Shown here: positions 26,182 to 35,571 of the stretch, in pieces | Layout of the letters: each line of letters starts with the position of its first letter | Position numbering within the stretch: the stretch's first letter is position 1 | Assembly: GCA_031262495.1 (NCBI GenBank) | Contig: JAISHV010000057.1 | Location: 20,715 to 84,714 of the forward strand | Reading direction: 5' to 3' | Length of the DNA stretch: 64,000 nt | From: Ruminococcus sp. | GTDB lineage: Bacteria; Bacillota; Clostridia; Oscillospirales; Ruminococcaceae | Program-made: the position numbers and the translations under genes | Notes under the pieces: generated by a model | Database searches by the model: none | What the model saw: only the letters and a program-made list of their open reading frames with translations | What the model was told of the DNA's origin: nothing

Positions 26182-27174
26182 TTAAGTATTAATAAATCTT
26201 TGTGTGAATACAAGCGCCGACCAATCGTGGTCATCTTCTTGTGACTTCAATATAAATCCCTGTTTCTCCATTGCAATTGTTACTTCATCAGCGCGTTCCG
26301 ATATAATCCCCGAAAGGATAACACAGCCGCCCGTATTCAGTAATTCCGTGAAAATAGAAGACATAGCGATAAGTACATCGGCTACGATATTTGCGGCGAT
26401 TATGTCGGCTTTCGGTAAACCTTTTAAAATCGCACAAAGCTTGTCCGATTTGTCAAGGATATTGCCGCAGAAAATACTGTAATTTTCTGACGATATATGA
26501 TTTTTGCCGAAATTTTCAGCGGCGATGCGCGTTGAATTTTCATCTATATCAACGGCGTTAACGTATTTTGCACCGAGGAGTATTGAAGCAATCCCCAAAA
26601 TCCCGCTGCCGCAGCCTAAATCAAGGACAGTTTCACCGCCTTTTATATTGCGTTCAAGCAACTCAAGACAGAGTTTTGTGGTGTAGTGTTGTCCTGTGCC
26701 GAATGATGAACCCGGGTCAATTTCTAAAATCAGTCTGTTTTCGGTATTATTATAATCTTCCCACGAGGGTTTAATAACAAGTTTTTCGCCTACTGTGAAA
26801 GGCTTGAAATACTGCTTCCAGTTATTTGCCCAGTCGGATTCTTTGATGTTTTGTAATTTTATTTCGAGTGAACCGAAAAGCTTGTCCTTATCGCTTTGTT
26901 TTAATATTTCAATGGTGTCTTTGAGGGCATTTAAGGTTTCAAAACCCTGTTCATTTTCTGCAATATAACATTTTACGGCGGGGACAGTCGCTTTGAGGTT
27001 TAAAAGGCTTTCGTCTACGTAGTCCCAGTTGCCCGTTTTATGTTCTAAAAAATCCTCAAAATCGGCGGGGTCAACTATTTCAAATGAGTTAATACCGATA
27101 AGCGAAATCCTTCCGCAGACGGGTTCTATCCCGTCTGCGGTGGTTTCAACGGTAACTTCTATCCAATTTTCCAT
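26182..27174 (-). CDS. prmA: Ribosomal protein L11 methyltransferase
   Basis: SAM-dependent methyltransferase that trimethylates L11. The N-terminal recognition domain starts NWIEVTVETTADGIEPV; the catalytic domain shows DPGSSFGTGQHYTTKLCLELLE, the SAM-binding VLDLGCGSGILGIASILLGA and the ANIVADVL motif. Length 330 is slightly longer than usual. Its ATG overlaps the last base of the spoVM stop codon (TGATG), which points to coupled translation. Confidence 0.94.
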   Translation of the reverse strand: MENWIEVTVETTADGIEPVCGRISLIGINSFEIVDPADFEDFLEHKTGNWDYVDESLLNLKATVPAVKCYIAENEQGFETLNALKDTIEILKQSDKDKLFGSLEIKLQNIKESDWANNWKQYFKPFTVGEKLVIKPSWEDYNNTENRLILEIDPGSSFGTGQHYTTKLCLELLERNIKGGETVLDLGCGSGILGIASILLGAKYVNAVDIDENSTRIAAENFGKNHISSENYSIFCGNILDKSDKLCAILKGLPKADIIAANIVADVLIAMSSIFTELLNTGGCVILSGIISERADEVTIAMEKQGFILKSQEDDHDWSALVFTQRFINT

Positions 27175-27263
27175 CAGTTTTCTTCAGTTTCTTTCCTTAT
27201 GCCGAAAATTACACGGAGCAAGCCGGATAAAAATTTCGGGCTTCTGATAACAACTATTTTCAT
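27174..27263 (-). CDS. spoVM: Stage V sporulation protein M (29 aa)
   Basis: SpoVM is a tiny amphipathic helix that recognises the convex forespore membrane and anchors SpoIVA at the start of coat assembly. The ORF is too short for the track: MKIVVIRSPKFLSGLLRVIFGIRKETEEN. It aligns by eye with the known 26-residue SpoVM (MKFYTIKLPKFLGGIVRAMLG...), sharing the PKFL.G..R...G core, including the Pro important for curvature sensing. GAGG stands ten bases before the ATG. Position supports the call: it follows thiN, as in Bacillus, and overlaps prmA. It indicates that the organism forms endospores. Confidence 0.9.
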   Translation of the reverse strand: MKIVVIRSPKFLSGLLRVIFGIRKETEEN

Positions 27264-27347
27264 AAATTTTTCGCCTCATTTACCGAATTTATTTGATATT
27301 TTATATTATTCGGTAAAGTAAAATACGTGATAATTTTTATGAAAAAT

Positions 27348-27965
27348 TTATTCGTTTGAAAAAACTACGAGTAATTTTCCGCTTTTTATGCGGAGTTTTG
27401 CTTCAGTGCCCGTAAATTCATTACTGACGCCTAACGGGTAATTTTCAGTGTGTGTATATTCGTAAAGGTCATATTTTAGTCCCTCTGTTGAAATCAAGGT
27501 TTTTTCGGTGAGCGAGAAAAGACTTATGAATTTATATTGCGGCGTGTTTGTCAGTGTGTGTGCTCCCGAACTGAGGGTAAAAATAACATCGTTCGGCGTA
27601 AAAATTTTCCCGCGCCCGCCCTGTTCATCAATAAAAGAGAGTGTCTGTACTGCCGCGAATGTGTGGTCAAAACGTCCGCCGATAACACCGTAAAGCTCAA
27701 ATTCCTTGTATCCGCGAAAGAGTCCCTCTTTGACCGCCGCGATAGTATCGGTATCATTCTTTTCACCGGGCAACTTGATTTTCTCGGCATTCTCGGGCAA
27801 TGCTCCCGTGTAACTGTCAAAATCCCCGATAATCAAATCAGGCGTAATACCGTTTCTTTGCAGGTTTATAATCCCCGAATCGGCGGCTATGTAAAACTTA
27901 TCATTATGAAAGGGAATGGTTATTCCGTCTTGAACACCGCCGGTTATTATGCATTTATTTTTCAT
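27348..27965 (-). CDS. thiN: Thiamine pyrophosphokinase
   Basis: Transfers pyrophosphate from ATP to thiamine, making the active cofactor. Motifs of the family are seen: ITGGVQDG, AADSGIINLQRNGITPDLIIGDFDS, the catalytic-domain GEKNDTDTIAAVKEGL, and GVIGGRFDHTFAAVQTL. The 205-residue length is typical. It sits in the conserved rsgA-thiN-spoVM order; the rpe gene usually found between rsgA and thiN in Bacillus is absent from the 75-bp gap. There is no clear Shine-Dalgarno sequence. Confidence 0.93.
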   Translation of the reverse strand: MKNKCIITGGVQDGITIPFHNDKFYIAADSGIINLQRNGITPDLIIGDFDSYTGALPENAEKIKLPGEKNDTDTIAAVKEGLFRGYKEFELYGVIGGRFDHTFAAVQTLSFIDEQGGRGKIFTPNDVIFTLSSGAHTLTNTPQYKFISLFSLTEKTLISTEGLKYDLYEYTHTENYPLGVSNEFTGTEAKLRIKSGKLLVVFSNE

Positions 27966-28040
27966 AAAATTTTGAGTAACATTAATTTTAAGGATGAGCT
28001 TGATAATTTTGCAGAGATTATTGCTTACTTATATGAAAGA

Positions 28041-28955
28041 TTATTTTGGTTTATTAAAAGCTGTCTTTGTTCGCGGGGTTTCTTCAAAGATTTTTTTATA
28101 ACTCTCAAAACGTGACGGTGAAATATCACCGTTTAAAACATGGCGGAAGATATTACAGCCTGTCTCTTTAGTGTGCGTACATGAGGCGAATCGGCAGGGT
28201 GTCTCAAGGTATGGGATGAATTCTTTAAAACAGTAGGGGAGCTCTTCGCGGGTAATATTGTCGTATTTCGCTGTCTCAAATGTAGAGAACCCCGGTGAAT
28301 CGCCGACAAATCCCGTACCATACGGGTAGAGTTCAACACATCGCGTGGTATGTTTTCCTCTGCCGAGTTTTACACTGATTTCGTTTGTGGCGGCGGCAAT
28401 TTCAGGCATAAGAGCATTCAAAAGCGTTGATTTGCCGACGCCTGAGTTACCAGTAAAGATAGTGATTTTACTGTTTAAAAAATCTTTGATGCCGTCAAGT
28501 GTTGACGGATGATTATAATCAATTTCAAAAATTTTCGAGACGACAGGTTCATAAATGCGTTTAATTTTCGGGTTAGCCGCTAAATCTGTTTTGGTTACGG
28601 CGATTGCAGTATCAATATGTTTAAACGCCGCGACAGTGATAAATTTATCAAGAATAAAGAGGTTCGGCGGCGGCGCCACGGTTGATACAACGAAAATAAT
28701 GGAGTCTATATTGGCGCAAGGCGGTCTTGTCAGAGAGTTTTTTCGCGGCAGAATTTCGGCTATTACGCCGTCCTCGCCTTGGGCGTTTGACATTTTAACA
28801 AGATCCCCGGCGACAGGTGTTATACCGTATTTCCTGAAAATACCGCGTGCTTTGCAGTTAACTAACCCGTTTTGTGTCAGGACAGTAAAATTACTGCCCG
28901 GACTTTTTATTATTCTTCCGTCGGTTTGGTTACCGACTGTCTTTGTATTATTCAT
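28041..28955 (-). CDS. rsgA: Ribosome small subunit-dependent GTPase A
   Basis: Circularly permuted GTPase that helps mature the 30S subunit. An OB-fold N-terminus (GRIIKSPGSNFTVLT..G) precedes the permuted G motifs: TKTDL (G4), GNSGVGKSTLLNAL (G1) and DSPGF (G3), then the C-terminal zinc site with FASCTHTKETGCNIFRHV. I start at the Met in MNNTKTVGNQTDG (28955); the track's earlier Met adds 32 residues without family similarity. It follows prkC, as in other Firmicutes, where the kinase is reported to phosphorylate this GTPase. Confidence 0.94.
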   Translation of the reverse strand: MNNTKTVGNQTDGRIIKSPGSNFTVLTQNGLVNCKARGIFRKYGITPVAGDLVKMSNAQGEDGVIAEILPRKNSLTRPPCANIDSIIFVVSTVAPPPNLFILDKFITVAAFKHIDTAIAVTKTDLAANPKIKRIYEPVVSKIFEIDYNHPSTLDGIKDFLNSKITIFTGNSGVGKSTLLNALMPEIAAATNEISVKLGRGKHTTRCVELYPYGTGFVGDSPGFSTFETAKYDNITREELPYCFKEFIPYLETPCRFASCTHTKETGCNIFRHVLNGDISPSRFESYKKIFEETPRTKTAFNKPK

Positions 28956-29091
28956 AAAACGTCCGTTTTTTCGTAAATTTAATTTGAAAATTTTATGCCG
29001 ATAACTTTGCTTTGGGTAATTATTCGCCTCAAATATCGCTTCGCTTGTCATTTAGCGTACAATCGTAGAAACTCTGCCAATCTCAAAACTT

Positions 29092-31248
29092 TCACTCACC
29101 AAAGATTTCGTTCCACCAGTCATCGCCCGGGTCGATATAATCATCGTCGTTATTAATCGGCGGCAGTGTGGTTACGACAGTATCTGCGCCGAACAGTGTT
29201 AAGAATGCGTTGTTGTTAAAACTTATCTGTGTGGCTGTGCCGAGGTCGAAATTAACTTCATATTCAGCAATATCAACCTTTTGGCTTGTGGTTTTATTAA
29301 CGCCTTCAATGGTTACACGCTGAATACCGCTTCCGGATACGGGGATGGTTACTGTTGTGGTATATTTGATATTATCGCGTGAAACTTCATCCTTAAAGTC
29401 GCCGTTCACATAAGAACGGAATGTCGCCTGTGCCGATTTAGTGATACCATTCGGAACGGAGAATGTGATTTCTACAGATTTTTCGGGTTCTTCTCCCGTG
29501 CTTACCTGAATGGTCACAGGGGTTTTAATATTTACGATAAGCGGTTCGCCGTTATCGTCAAGCGGAGGCAGGGACTGTGCGATTACAGTGCCTTCGGGTT
29601 CAATTGAATCGACATATTCAATAGTTACGGTGAGTTTTGAGAGCAGAGTTGAAGCTGTTTCAAGCGTCTGACCTACGACATCCGGCATGATGAATCTGCT
29701 TACCGCAGGACCGTTGCTCAAATACACCCATACCACCGACCCGGCATCAACAGACTCATTGCGCGGGGGATCGGTTTTTATGACCATGTCTTTTTCGATG
29801 GTTTCGTCATTCTGATACAAAAACTGCACTTTGAATCCGCTGGATTTTAAAATTGCTTCTGCCGATTGAGCCATATTCCCGTAAACATTATCAATAATAA
29901 CCTTACGCTTCCCTCGGCTGACGACGACTTCCTGATTACATGAGCCTACATGATAATCCTTGTCGGCTTCGTATGATTGTTTTATTATTGCGCCCTCGGG
30001 ATATTCGTCGGAGTATTCCTCGCCCGCGACGGTTAAGGTGAATTTATCCTGATATGTTTGTTTTACATCAAGGAAACTGAATCCGACAAGGTCCGGCATA
30101 GCTTCGGTAGTAGCTTCCGCAGGATTGAACACGTCAACAAGTTTTAACGCGATAAAGGCGATAACGATTATTACGATTGTAGCGGCAATTGCCGTTAAAA
30201 TTACGACAAAGTAACTGCTGCTTGAAACAGTTGTTTCATCTTCATCGTCGTCATCGAATTTCGGAGCTTTCTTTGCCTCTTGTTTAACCTTTTCGCGCAC
30301 CTTAATGCGCGGTTTTTCGGCATTTACAGTTTCCTCAAAAGCAACTTTAGCCGCTTCCTTTTCCTTGTCGCCGAATGAGAGTGTTTGAGTTGACGTATAA
30401 TCATATGAAAAATTAATTGCGGGGTTGCGTTTGAATTCTTCTATGTCCTTAATCATTTCAGAGGCGGACTGATACCGCTTTGACGGATCTGCCTGCATAG
30501 CACGCATAACAATTTCTTCAAGCCCTTCCGGGATAGAATCATTGATTTTGCGCGGCGGTTTTGCACCCTTTTGCATATGCATAAGAATAACTGTCAGAGG
30601 ATTATCTGCATCAAATGGTTTTACCCCTGTGAGCATCTCATACATCATAATGCCGACAGAGTAAATATCCGACCGTTCGTCTGTGACATTGCCGCTTGCC
30701 TGTTCCGGCGAAATATAATGAACCGACCCGATAGCTTTATCTGAAATGGTTTTGAGTTCCTCGCGCGCAAAACGTGCAATCCCGAAATCCATGACTTTTA
30801 TCGTGCCGTCGGGGAAAAGCATAATATTCTGCGGCTTAATATCGCGGTGAACAATCCCTCGGTCATGCGCGTGCTGAAGCGCCCGTAGAATCTGTATAAT
30901 AAAGTGGACGGTGTCTTTCCATTTTAAAACTCCCTGCTGTTCAATAAATTCTTTTAGGGTAATACCGTCAATGTATTCCATCACGATAAACTGCATCTTA
31001 TCGGTGAAACCTACATCGAAAATTTTAACGATATTCGGGTGTGATAAAATGGCGATAGCCTTAGATTCATTCCGAAAACGCCTGATAAATTCCTCATTAT
31101 CCGAGAATTCGGGTTTGAGGATTTTAACGGCTACAGTCTTATCTTCTAAGATATCGACGGCTTTGTAGACATCCGCCATACCGCCGATACCGATAAGTTC
31201 GGTAATTTCATATCGCCCGTCTAATCGTTTTCCGATATTTTTGTCCAT
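29092..31248 (-). CDS. prkC: Eukaryote-like Ser/Thr kinase with PASTA domains
   Basis: Membrane kinase that senses muropeptides or lipid II and controls cell-wall synthesis and spore germination in Firmicutes. The kinase domain (residues 10-275) is complete: GIGGMADVY loop, VAVKILK lysine, HRDIKPQN and DFG. A linker and one membrane helix (YFVVILTAIAATIVIIVIAFIALKLV, about residue 350) follow, then three PASTA units and a final beta-rich domain with a Thr/Asp-rich tail. It forms a pair with the PP2C gene just upstream, its usual antagonist. Confidence 0.96.
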   Translation of the reverse strand: MDKNIGKRLDGRYEITELIGIGGMADVYKAVDILEDKTVAVKILKPEFSDNEEFIRRFRNESKAIAILSHPNIVKIFDVGFTDKMQFIVMEYIDGITLKEFIEQQGVLKWKDTVHFIIQILRALQHAHDRGIVHRDIKPQNIMLFPDGTIKVMDFGIARFAREELKTISDKAIGSVHYISPEQASGNVTDERSDIYSVGIMMYEMLTGVKPFDADNPLTVILMHMQKGAKPPRKINDSIPEGLEEIVMRAMQADPSKRYQSASEMIKDIEEFKRNPAINFSYDYTSTQTLSFGDKEKEAAKVAFEETVNAEKPRIKVREKVKQEAKKAPKFDDDDEDETTVSSSSYFVVILTAIAATIVIIVIAFIALKLVDVFNPAEATTEAMPDLVGFSFLDVKQTYQDKFTLTVAGEEYSDEYPEGAIIKQSYEADKDYHVGSCNQEVVVSRGKRKVIIDNVYGNMAQSAEAILKSSGFKVQFLYQNDETIEKDMVIKTDPPRNESVDAGSVVWVYLSNGPAVSRFIMPDVVGQTLETASTLLSKLTVTIEYVDSIEPEGTVIAQSLPPLDDNGEPLIVNIKTPVTIQVSTGEEPEKSVEITFSVPNGITKSAQATFRSYVNGDFKDEVSRDNIKYTTTVTIPVSGSGIQRVTIEGVNKTTSQKVDIAEYEVNFDLGTATQISFNNNAFLTLFGADTVVTTLPPINNDDDYIDPGDDWWNEIFGE

Positions 31249-31299
31249 ATTTTATATAACTCCAAAAAGAAATTTTACTGATTTTTTAAAGACTTAAGG

Positions 31300-32070
31300 T
31301 TATGATTTTTCCGATATTTCATCGGACTCCGTAATTTCATTTTCGCTGTACATCAAAGCGACTGTGATGTTGTCTTTGCCGCCGTTGCCGAGTGCAACCT
31401 TGACGAGTTCTTCTAAGAGTTCATCGCCTTTGAAATTTTTGCACATTGAGAAAATATCACTGTCTTCACAATATGTAGATAATCCGTCGGAGCAAAGCAG
31501 AACAATGTCGTCGTCATGAAGCTCAAGCTCGAAATAATCAGGTTCGGGTGCGTAGGGAAGCCCTAATGCCTTTGTTATGAAATTGCGCTGAGGATGAGTG
31601 CGGAGTTCGTCTTTGGTAATAAGTCCGCTTTCATATTTTTGCATTACAAGCGAGTGATCGTGTGTAATTTGATGAATCCCGTCAGCGGCAATAATATAAA
31701 TCCGTGAATCGCCGACACTGACAGCGTGAAGTTTAGTTCCGCGCAGCAGAGCACATACACAGGTAGTCCCCATACCCTTTTTTTCGGGGTCTGAAACGGA
31801 GGCGTCCAAAATTACCGAATTGGCGGTATTCAGAGCCGATAAAAGCAGCTGCTGAGTGGTAAAATCATCATAGTCACGGCGATAAACCTTTGTTACGCGT
31901 TCAAAAATTACATCAACAGCGGTTTCAGAAGCTTCTGAACCGGCATTTTCACCGCCCATACCGTCACATAACACGGTGAAGCCGGTGATTTCATTTAAAA
32001 CCTCTGCTTTAACACGGTCTTGATTTTCCGTTCGCGACAGTCCGATGTCGGTAATAGTATAAATTTTCAA
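31300..32070 (-). CDS. prpC: PP2C-type Ser/Thr phosphatase
   Basis: Removes phosphate from proteins phosphorylated by the neighbouring kinase. The metal-binding motifs are present: TENQDRV, VLCDGMGGENAGSEAS, AVSVGDSRIYII, LLCSDGLSTY and GGKDNITVAL. The start is a TTG (MKIYTITDIG) seven bases after GGAG. The region with its ribosome binding site and start codon is repeated twice upstream (32068-32229). The 256-residue size is standard. Confidence 0.95.
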   Translation of the reverse strand: MKIYTITDIGLSRTENQDRVKAEVLNEITGFTVLCDGMGGENAGSEASETAVDVIFERVTKVYRRDYDDFTTQQLLLSALNTANSVILDASVSDPEKKGMGTTCVCALLRGTKLHAVSVGDSRIYIIAADGIHQITHDHSLVMQKYESGLITKDELRTHPQRNFITKALGLPYAPEPDYFELELHDDDIVLLCSDGLSTYCEDSDIFSMCKNFKGDELLEELVKVALGNGGKDNITVALMYSENEITESDEISEKS

Positions 32071-32229
32071 AATATACTCCTCAAATCTATGATATTTGAT
32101 TTAAATAGTTTTTTAAATTTTTTAAATTTCAAAATATACTCCTCAAAGCTATGATATTTGATTTAAATAGCTTTTTTACATATCAAAATTCAAAATTAAC
32201 TCATTAAATCTATGATATTATATTTAAAA
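32065..32229 (-). repeat. Tandem triplication of the rlmN|prpC junction
   Basis: TTCAAAATATACTCCTCAAA.CTATGATATTTGATTTAAATAG occurs at 32066 and again 62 bp later, with a more diverged third unit 61 bp further (CAAAATTAACTCATTAAATCTATGATATTATATTTAAAAC) joining the rlmN end. On the minus strand each unit holds a rlmN-like tail, a GAGGAG-type site and a TTGAAA start, so two extra start signals precede prpC. Confidence 0.85.
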
Positions 32230-33267
32230 CTATTTGACTTTAGCAGTATCTTTTTTAGTTCGGCGCAGCTGCCCACAGGCGGCATCAATATCAGTTCCGA
32301 GAGTGCGCCTGACGGTTACATTCAACCCGCCTTTTGTGAGCAGCAGTTTGAAGGCTTCAGCGGATTTTTTCCCCGAATGAAATGTTGTTTCGCGGATACT
32401 ATTTACAGGGATAAGATTTACGTGGCAATTTTTGGTCTTCAATAGTTTGATTAAAGCATCTGCATCCTCACGGCTGTTATTCTCACCGTCAATCACGGAA
32501 TACTCAAATGAAACGCGCCGCCCTGTTAACTTTAAATATTCGTCGCAGGCTTTTATCAGAGCTGATATATTGTAAACGTCATTTACAGGCATAAGCTTTG
32601 AGCGTTTAATATCAGTTGCGGCGTGAAGCGAAATTGACAGCGTAATCCCTGTTTTAAGTTCGGCGAGTGAATAAATCTTCGGGACAATCCCGCAGGTAGA
32701 CACCGACACATGGCGTAAACTCATATTCCGCCCTGCTTTGTCTGAAATTACATTGAGAAAGCGAACGGTATTATCAAAATTATCAAGCGGCTCACCGATG
32801 CCCATCAGTACAACTCCGGCGGCGTTTTCAGCGGAAATTCTTTCGGCGGCATAGATTTGCGCGACAATTTCACCGGGCGAAAGGTTTCTGATAAACCCCG
32901 CTATGCCCGAGGCACAGAATTTGCAGCCCATTTTACAGCCCACTTGTGTAGATACACAAACGCTTATTCCGCGTTTATAGCGCATAACAACAGTTTCGAC
33001 ATATTCACCGTCAGAGAGCATAAAAAGGTATTTTACAGTATTATCTCTAAAACTTTGAAATATTTCTGTCGGTTTATAAGAATGTAATATGAATTTTTCG
33101 TTAAGTTTTTTTATCAAAGCTTTCGGAATATCTGTCATTTCAGAAAATTCTGAAATCTTCTTAACGTGAAGCCACGTAAAAATCTGCTTTGCGCGGTATT
33201 TCAGCTCATCTATGAGTATAATCTGTTCTGTCAGCTCGTCAAGTGTCAATGAAAGAATATCCAACAT
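32230..33267 (-). CDS. rlmN: Dual-specificity 23S rRNA/tRNA (adenine-C2) methyltransferase
   Basis: Radical-SAM enzyme that methylates A2503 of 23S rRNA and A37 of some tRNAs. The [4Fe-4S] motif is CKMGCKFCASG near residue 105; GIGEPLDN and the later TLGTDIDAACGQL with the methyl-carrying Cys are conserved. Length 345 is typical. It lies 13 bp after rsmB. The stop is TAG. Confidence 0.96.
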   Translation of the reverse strand: MLDILSLTLDELTEQIILIDELKYRAKQIFTWLHVKKISEFSEMTDIPKALIKKLNEKFILHSYKPTEIFQSFRDNTVKYLFMLSDGEYVETVVMRYKRGISVCVSTQVGCKMGCKFCASGIAGFIRNLSPGEIVAQIYAAERISAENAAGVVLMGIGEPLDNFDNTVRFLNVISDKAGRNMSLRHVSVSTCGIVPKIYSLAELKTGITLSISLHAATDIKRSKLMPVNDVYNISALIKACDEYLKLTGRRVSFEYSVIDGENNSREDADALIKLLKTKNCHVNLIPVNSIRETTFHSGKKSAEAFKLLLTKGGLNVTVRRTLGTDIDAACGQLRRTKKDTAKVK

Positions 33268-33280
33268 AAATAATACAATT

Positions 33281-34609
33281 TTACCCGTCTTTATTTTTCG
33301 TTTTTTTCAGTTTCGCTGTAAAGAATCCGTCGCCCCCGAAGTCATGCGGGAACAGTGTAACCATAGATTTCCCGAATGGTTTGCCGAAATGTTCGTTAAA
33401 AGTCATTGTTTCAAATTCCGGGTGAGCATCTAAAAAGCGGGTTACAACTGCCTCATTTTCGGCGGGGTTCAGGGTACAGGTTGAATATATAATCTCTGTG
33501 CCGGGTTTGGCGTAATGTGCGGCATTTTCGAGGATTTCATATTGAATCTGCGGAAGCTCCGCAAAATCAGCGGGGGATTTATAGCGTATCTCGGGCTTGC
33601 GCCTTATTACACCAAGCCCCGAGCAGGGGACATCGCAGAGGATTTTATCGAAAAATCCCAATTTGTCATTGAAAATTCTGCCGTCGGCGGTGTAAGCTTT
33701 GACAGAGCTAATCCCAAGCCGCTTTGAACCGTCAATAATTTTCGCCGTTCTGTTTTCACTGATGTCACAAGCGATGATTTCGGCATTGCCGCCCGAAAGA
33801 CACGCCATAGTGAAACTTTTAGAGCCGGGGGCAGCGCATATATCTAAAATTCTCTCGTTTTTCAAGGGGTTTAAGGCGTAACAGGCAAGTGCTGAACTTA
33901 AGTCCTGAATGTAGAATTTGCCTTTTTTAAAGTCTTTGCTTTTGACAATCCCGGAATTTTTATAGATAAACACATTCGGCAAAATTGTTTGGGTGAATGT
34001 GTATTTTTCTGTTAATTCGGCTATTTCTTCGGTATTGCATTTTAACGTATTTACGGCAACAAAAACGGGGACTTCTTCAAACGAATTTTCTAAAAAATCC
34101 GTTGCGATTTCATCCGGAAAACTCTCGCACAGAAGCCGCGCAATGTCGGTGTTAACTGAATATTCAACCGACAGCCGCGTGAATTTTTCATCGGGTAATT
34201 TATATGCCTTTTCGGCGCGGAGGAAACTGCGTAAAACGGCGTTTACAAATCCGCTTGTATGTGGTTGTTTAAGGGCTTTCGTGAGTTTTACGCTTTCGTC
34301 AACGGCGGCGTTATCGGGGATTGTATCAAGCCATAAAAGCTGATATAATGCGGATTTTAAAATTGCCGCGACGGTGTTGTCAAGCTTATTTGCTGGTTTT
34401 GATGAATACTGTGAAATTATTGTTTCAAGTGTTATCTTACGCGATACACAGCCGTAAAAAATCCGTGCCGCAAGCCGCCTGTCACTGCCCTCAAGGGCTG
34501 ATTTTGAAAGAATTTCATCAAGGACTTTTTCGGAATAAACGGTGTCCGACTCCATTTTAATGAGTGCCAAAACGGCGGCAAGACGAGGGTTTGAAGTACC
34601 TTTATTCAT
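33281..34609 (-). CDS. rsmB: 16S rRNA (cytosine-C5) methyltransferase RsmB
   Basis: Methylates C967 of 16S rRNA. A NusB-like N-terminal domain (NPRLAAVLALIKME ... IFYGCVSRKITLE) is followed by a SAM domain with DICAAPGSKSFTMACLS, CDVPCSGLGVIRRKPEIRY (catalytic Cys) and YSTCTLNPAENEAVV (second Cys). I start at the Met in MNKGTSNPRL (34609), which overlaps the end of fmt by 8 bp; the track's 29 extra residues lie inside fmt. Coupled to fmt, as in many Firmicutes. Confidence 0.94.
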   Translation of the reverse strand: MNKGTSNPRLAAVLALIKMESDTVYSEKVLDEILSKSALEGSDRRLAARIFYGCVSRKITLETIISQYSSKPANKLDNTVAAILKSALYQLLWLDTIPDNAAVDESVKLTKALKQPHTSGFVNAVLRSFLRAEKAYKLPDEKFTRLSVEYSVNTDIARLLCESFPDEIATDFLENSFEEVPVFVAVNTLKCNTEEIAELTEKYTFTQTILPNVFIYKNSGIVKSKDFKKGKFYIQDLSSALACYALNPLKNERILDICAAPGSKSFTMACLSGGNAEIIACDISENRTAKIIDGSKRLGISSVKAYTADGRIFNDKLGFFDKILCDVPCSGLGVIRRKPEIRYKSPADFAELPQIQYEILENAAHYAKPGTEIIYSTCTLNPAENEAVVTRFLDAHPEFETMTFNEHFGKPFGKSMVTLFPHDFGGDGFFTAKLKKTKNKDG

Positions 34610-35531
34610 CGGTAAGCACCATGCCGTCTGTGATTTTATGCCCGGGCAAAAATTGTTCTGCGGTTTGTTTTTTTCCGCCCTCAAGTTGGAGTTCACTGAT
34701 ACCTAAGAGTTTGCCCCCGATATTGACAAATAATTTACCGCCTTCGCTTATTAGAGTACCGACGGGCGTTTTTGAGAGTTTATCGGTTATGAAACTGCGC
34801 AAAATTTTTATGCGTTTGCCCTCAAAAAATGCGTAACCTGTTATGGCTTTAATCTTGTTGTTTTCTTTTTCTATATCGCCCGAAAAGTCAATAAGGCTCA
34901 TTTCTTTTTGAATCATCGGGGCGTAGGTTGAGTCTGAATCAATTTGTTTAACGGGGTTCAGACTGCCGCTTTTTAGTGCTATGATAGTGTCTGCCATTAC
35001 TTTTGCGGCAAGTTTTGAAAGTCTCTCCGTGAGTTCGGGGGCGGTCTCATCTTCGCCGATTGTGAGGGTTTCTGTAATAAGCATATCGCCTGTGTCTAAG
35101 CCTGTGCCCATCTGTTGGGAGGTAACGCCGGTTCTTTTGTCGCCGTTCAATAGGGCGTATTGAATTGGTGCGGCACCGCGCAATTTCGGGAGTATTGAGG
35201 CGTGCATATTGATACAGCCGTATTTTGGTAAAGTGAGAATACTCTCCGGTAAAATTTGCCCGTAAGCGGTGACGATTATTAAGTCCGGCGATAAGCTTTC
35301 AATTGTTTTCAGTGCAATTTCCGCATCATCGCCGCGCCGGAGCGACATCGGCTGAAATACAGGTATACTGCGGCTTTCGGCATATTCTTTTACCGGGCTT
35401 TTAGTGACTTTGTTCCCTCGCCCTTTGGGTTTGTCAGGCTGTGTAAATACGGCACAGACAGAATCGCTGTCACACAGTGCCTCAAGGCAGGGAACAGCAA
35501 ATTCAGGCGTCCCCATGAAGATAATGTTCAA
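34602..35531 (-). CDS. fmt: Methionyl-tRNA formyltransferase
   Basis: Formylates initiator Met-tRNA. The N-terminus MNIIFMGTPEFAVPCLEAL, the TQPDKPKGRG loop, CINMHASILPKLRGAAPIQYALLNG (catalytic His and folate site) and TGVTSQQMGTGLDTGD are all present, with a normal C-terminal domain. The start is a TTG preceded by GGAAGTGA. It lies 87 bp after def, with an AAGTTAGA-type simple repeat in the gap, and overlaps rsmB. Confidence 0.97.
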   Translation of the reverse strand: MNIIFMGTPEFAVPCLEALCDSDSVCAVFTQPDKPKGRGNKVTKSPVKEYAESRSIPVFQPMSLRRGDDAEIALKTIESLSPDLIIVTAYGQILPESILTLPKYGCINMHASILPKLRGAAPIQYALLNGDKRTGVTSQQMGTGLDTGDMLITETLTIGEDETAPELTERLSKLAAKVMADTIIALKSGSLNPVKQIDSDSTYAPMIQKEMSLIDFSGDIEKENNKIKAITGYAFFEGKRIKILRSFITDKLSKTPVGTLISEGGKLFVNIGGKLLGISELQLEGGKKQTAEQFLPGHKITDGMVLTDE

Positions 35532-35571
35532 ATTAAAAATTCACTTCCAATTGTGATTTTAGTCGATAAAC

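Noticed and set aside
24183-26234. Track start of the topoisomerase B subunit at 26234
   Set aside because: It would overlap prmA by 53 bp and has no ribosome binding site; the TTG at 26165 has AGAGAG at the right distance and gives a natural N-terminus.
27966-28040. Remnant of rpe between rsgA and thiN
   Set aside because: The 75-bp gap gives no recognisable ribulose-phosphate epimerase peptide in any frame.
27537-28115. 192-aa plus-strand ORF across thiN and the rsgA end
   Set aside because: It is antisense to well-recognised thiN and rsgA, has no Shine-Dalgarno and looks like frame shadow.
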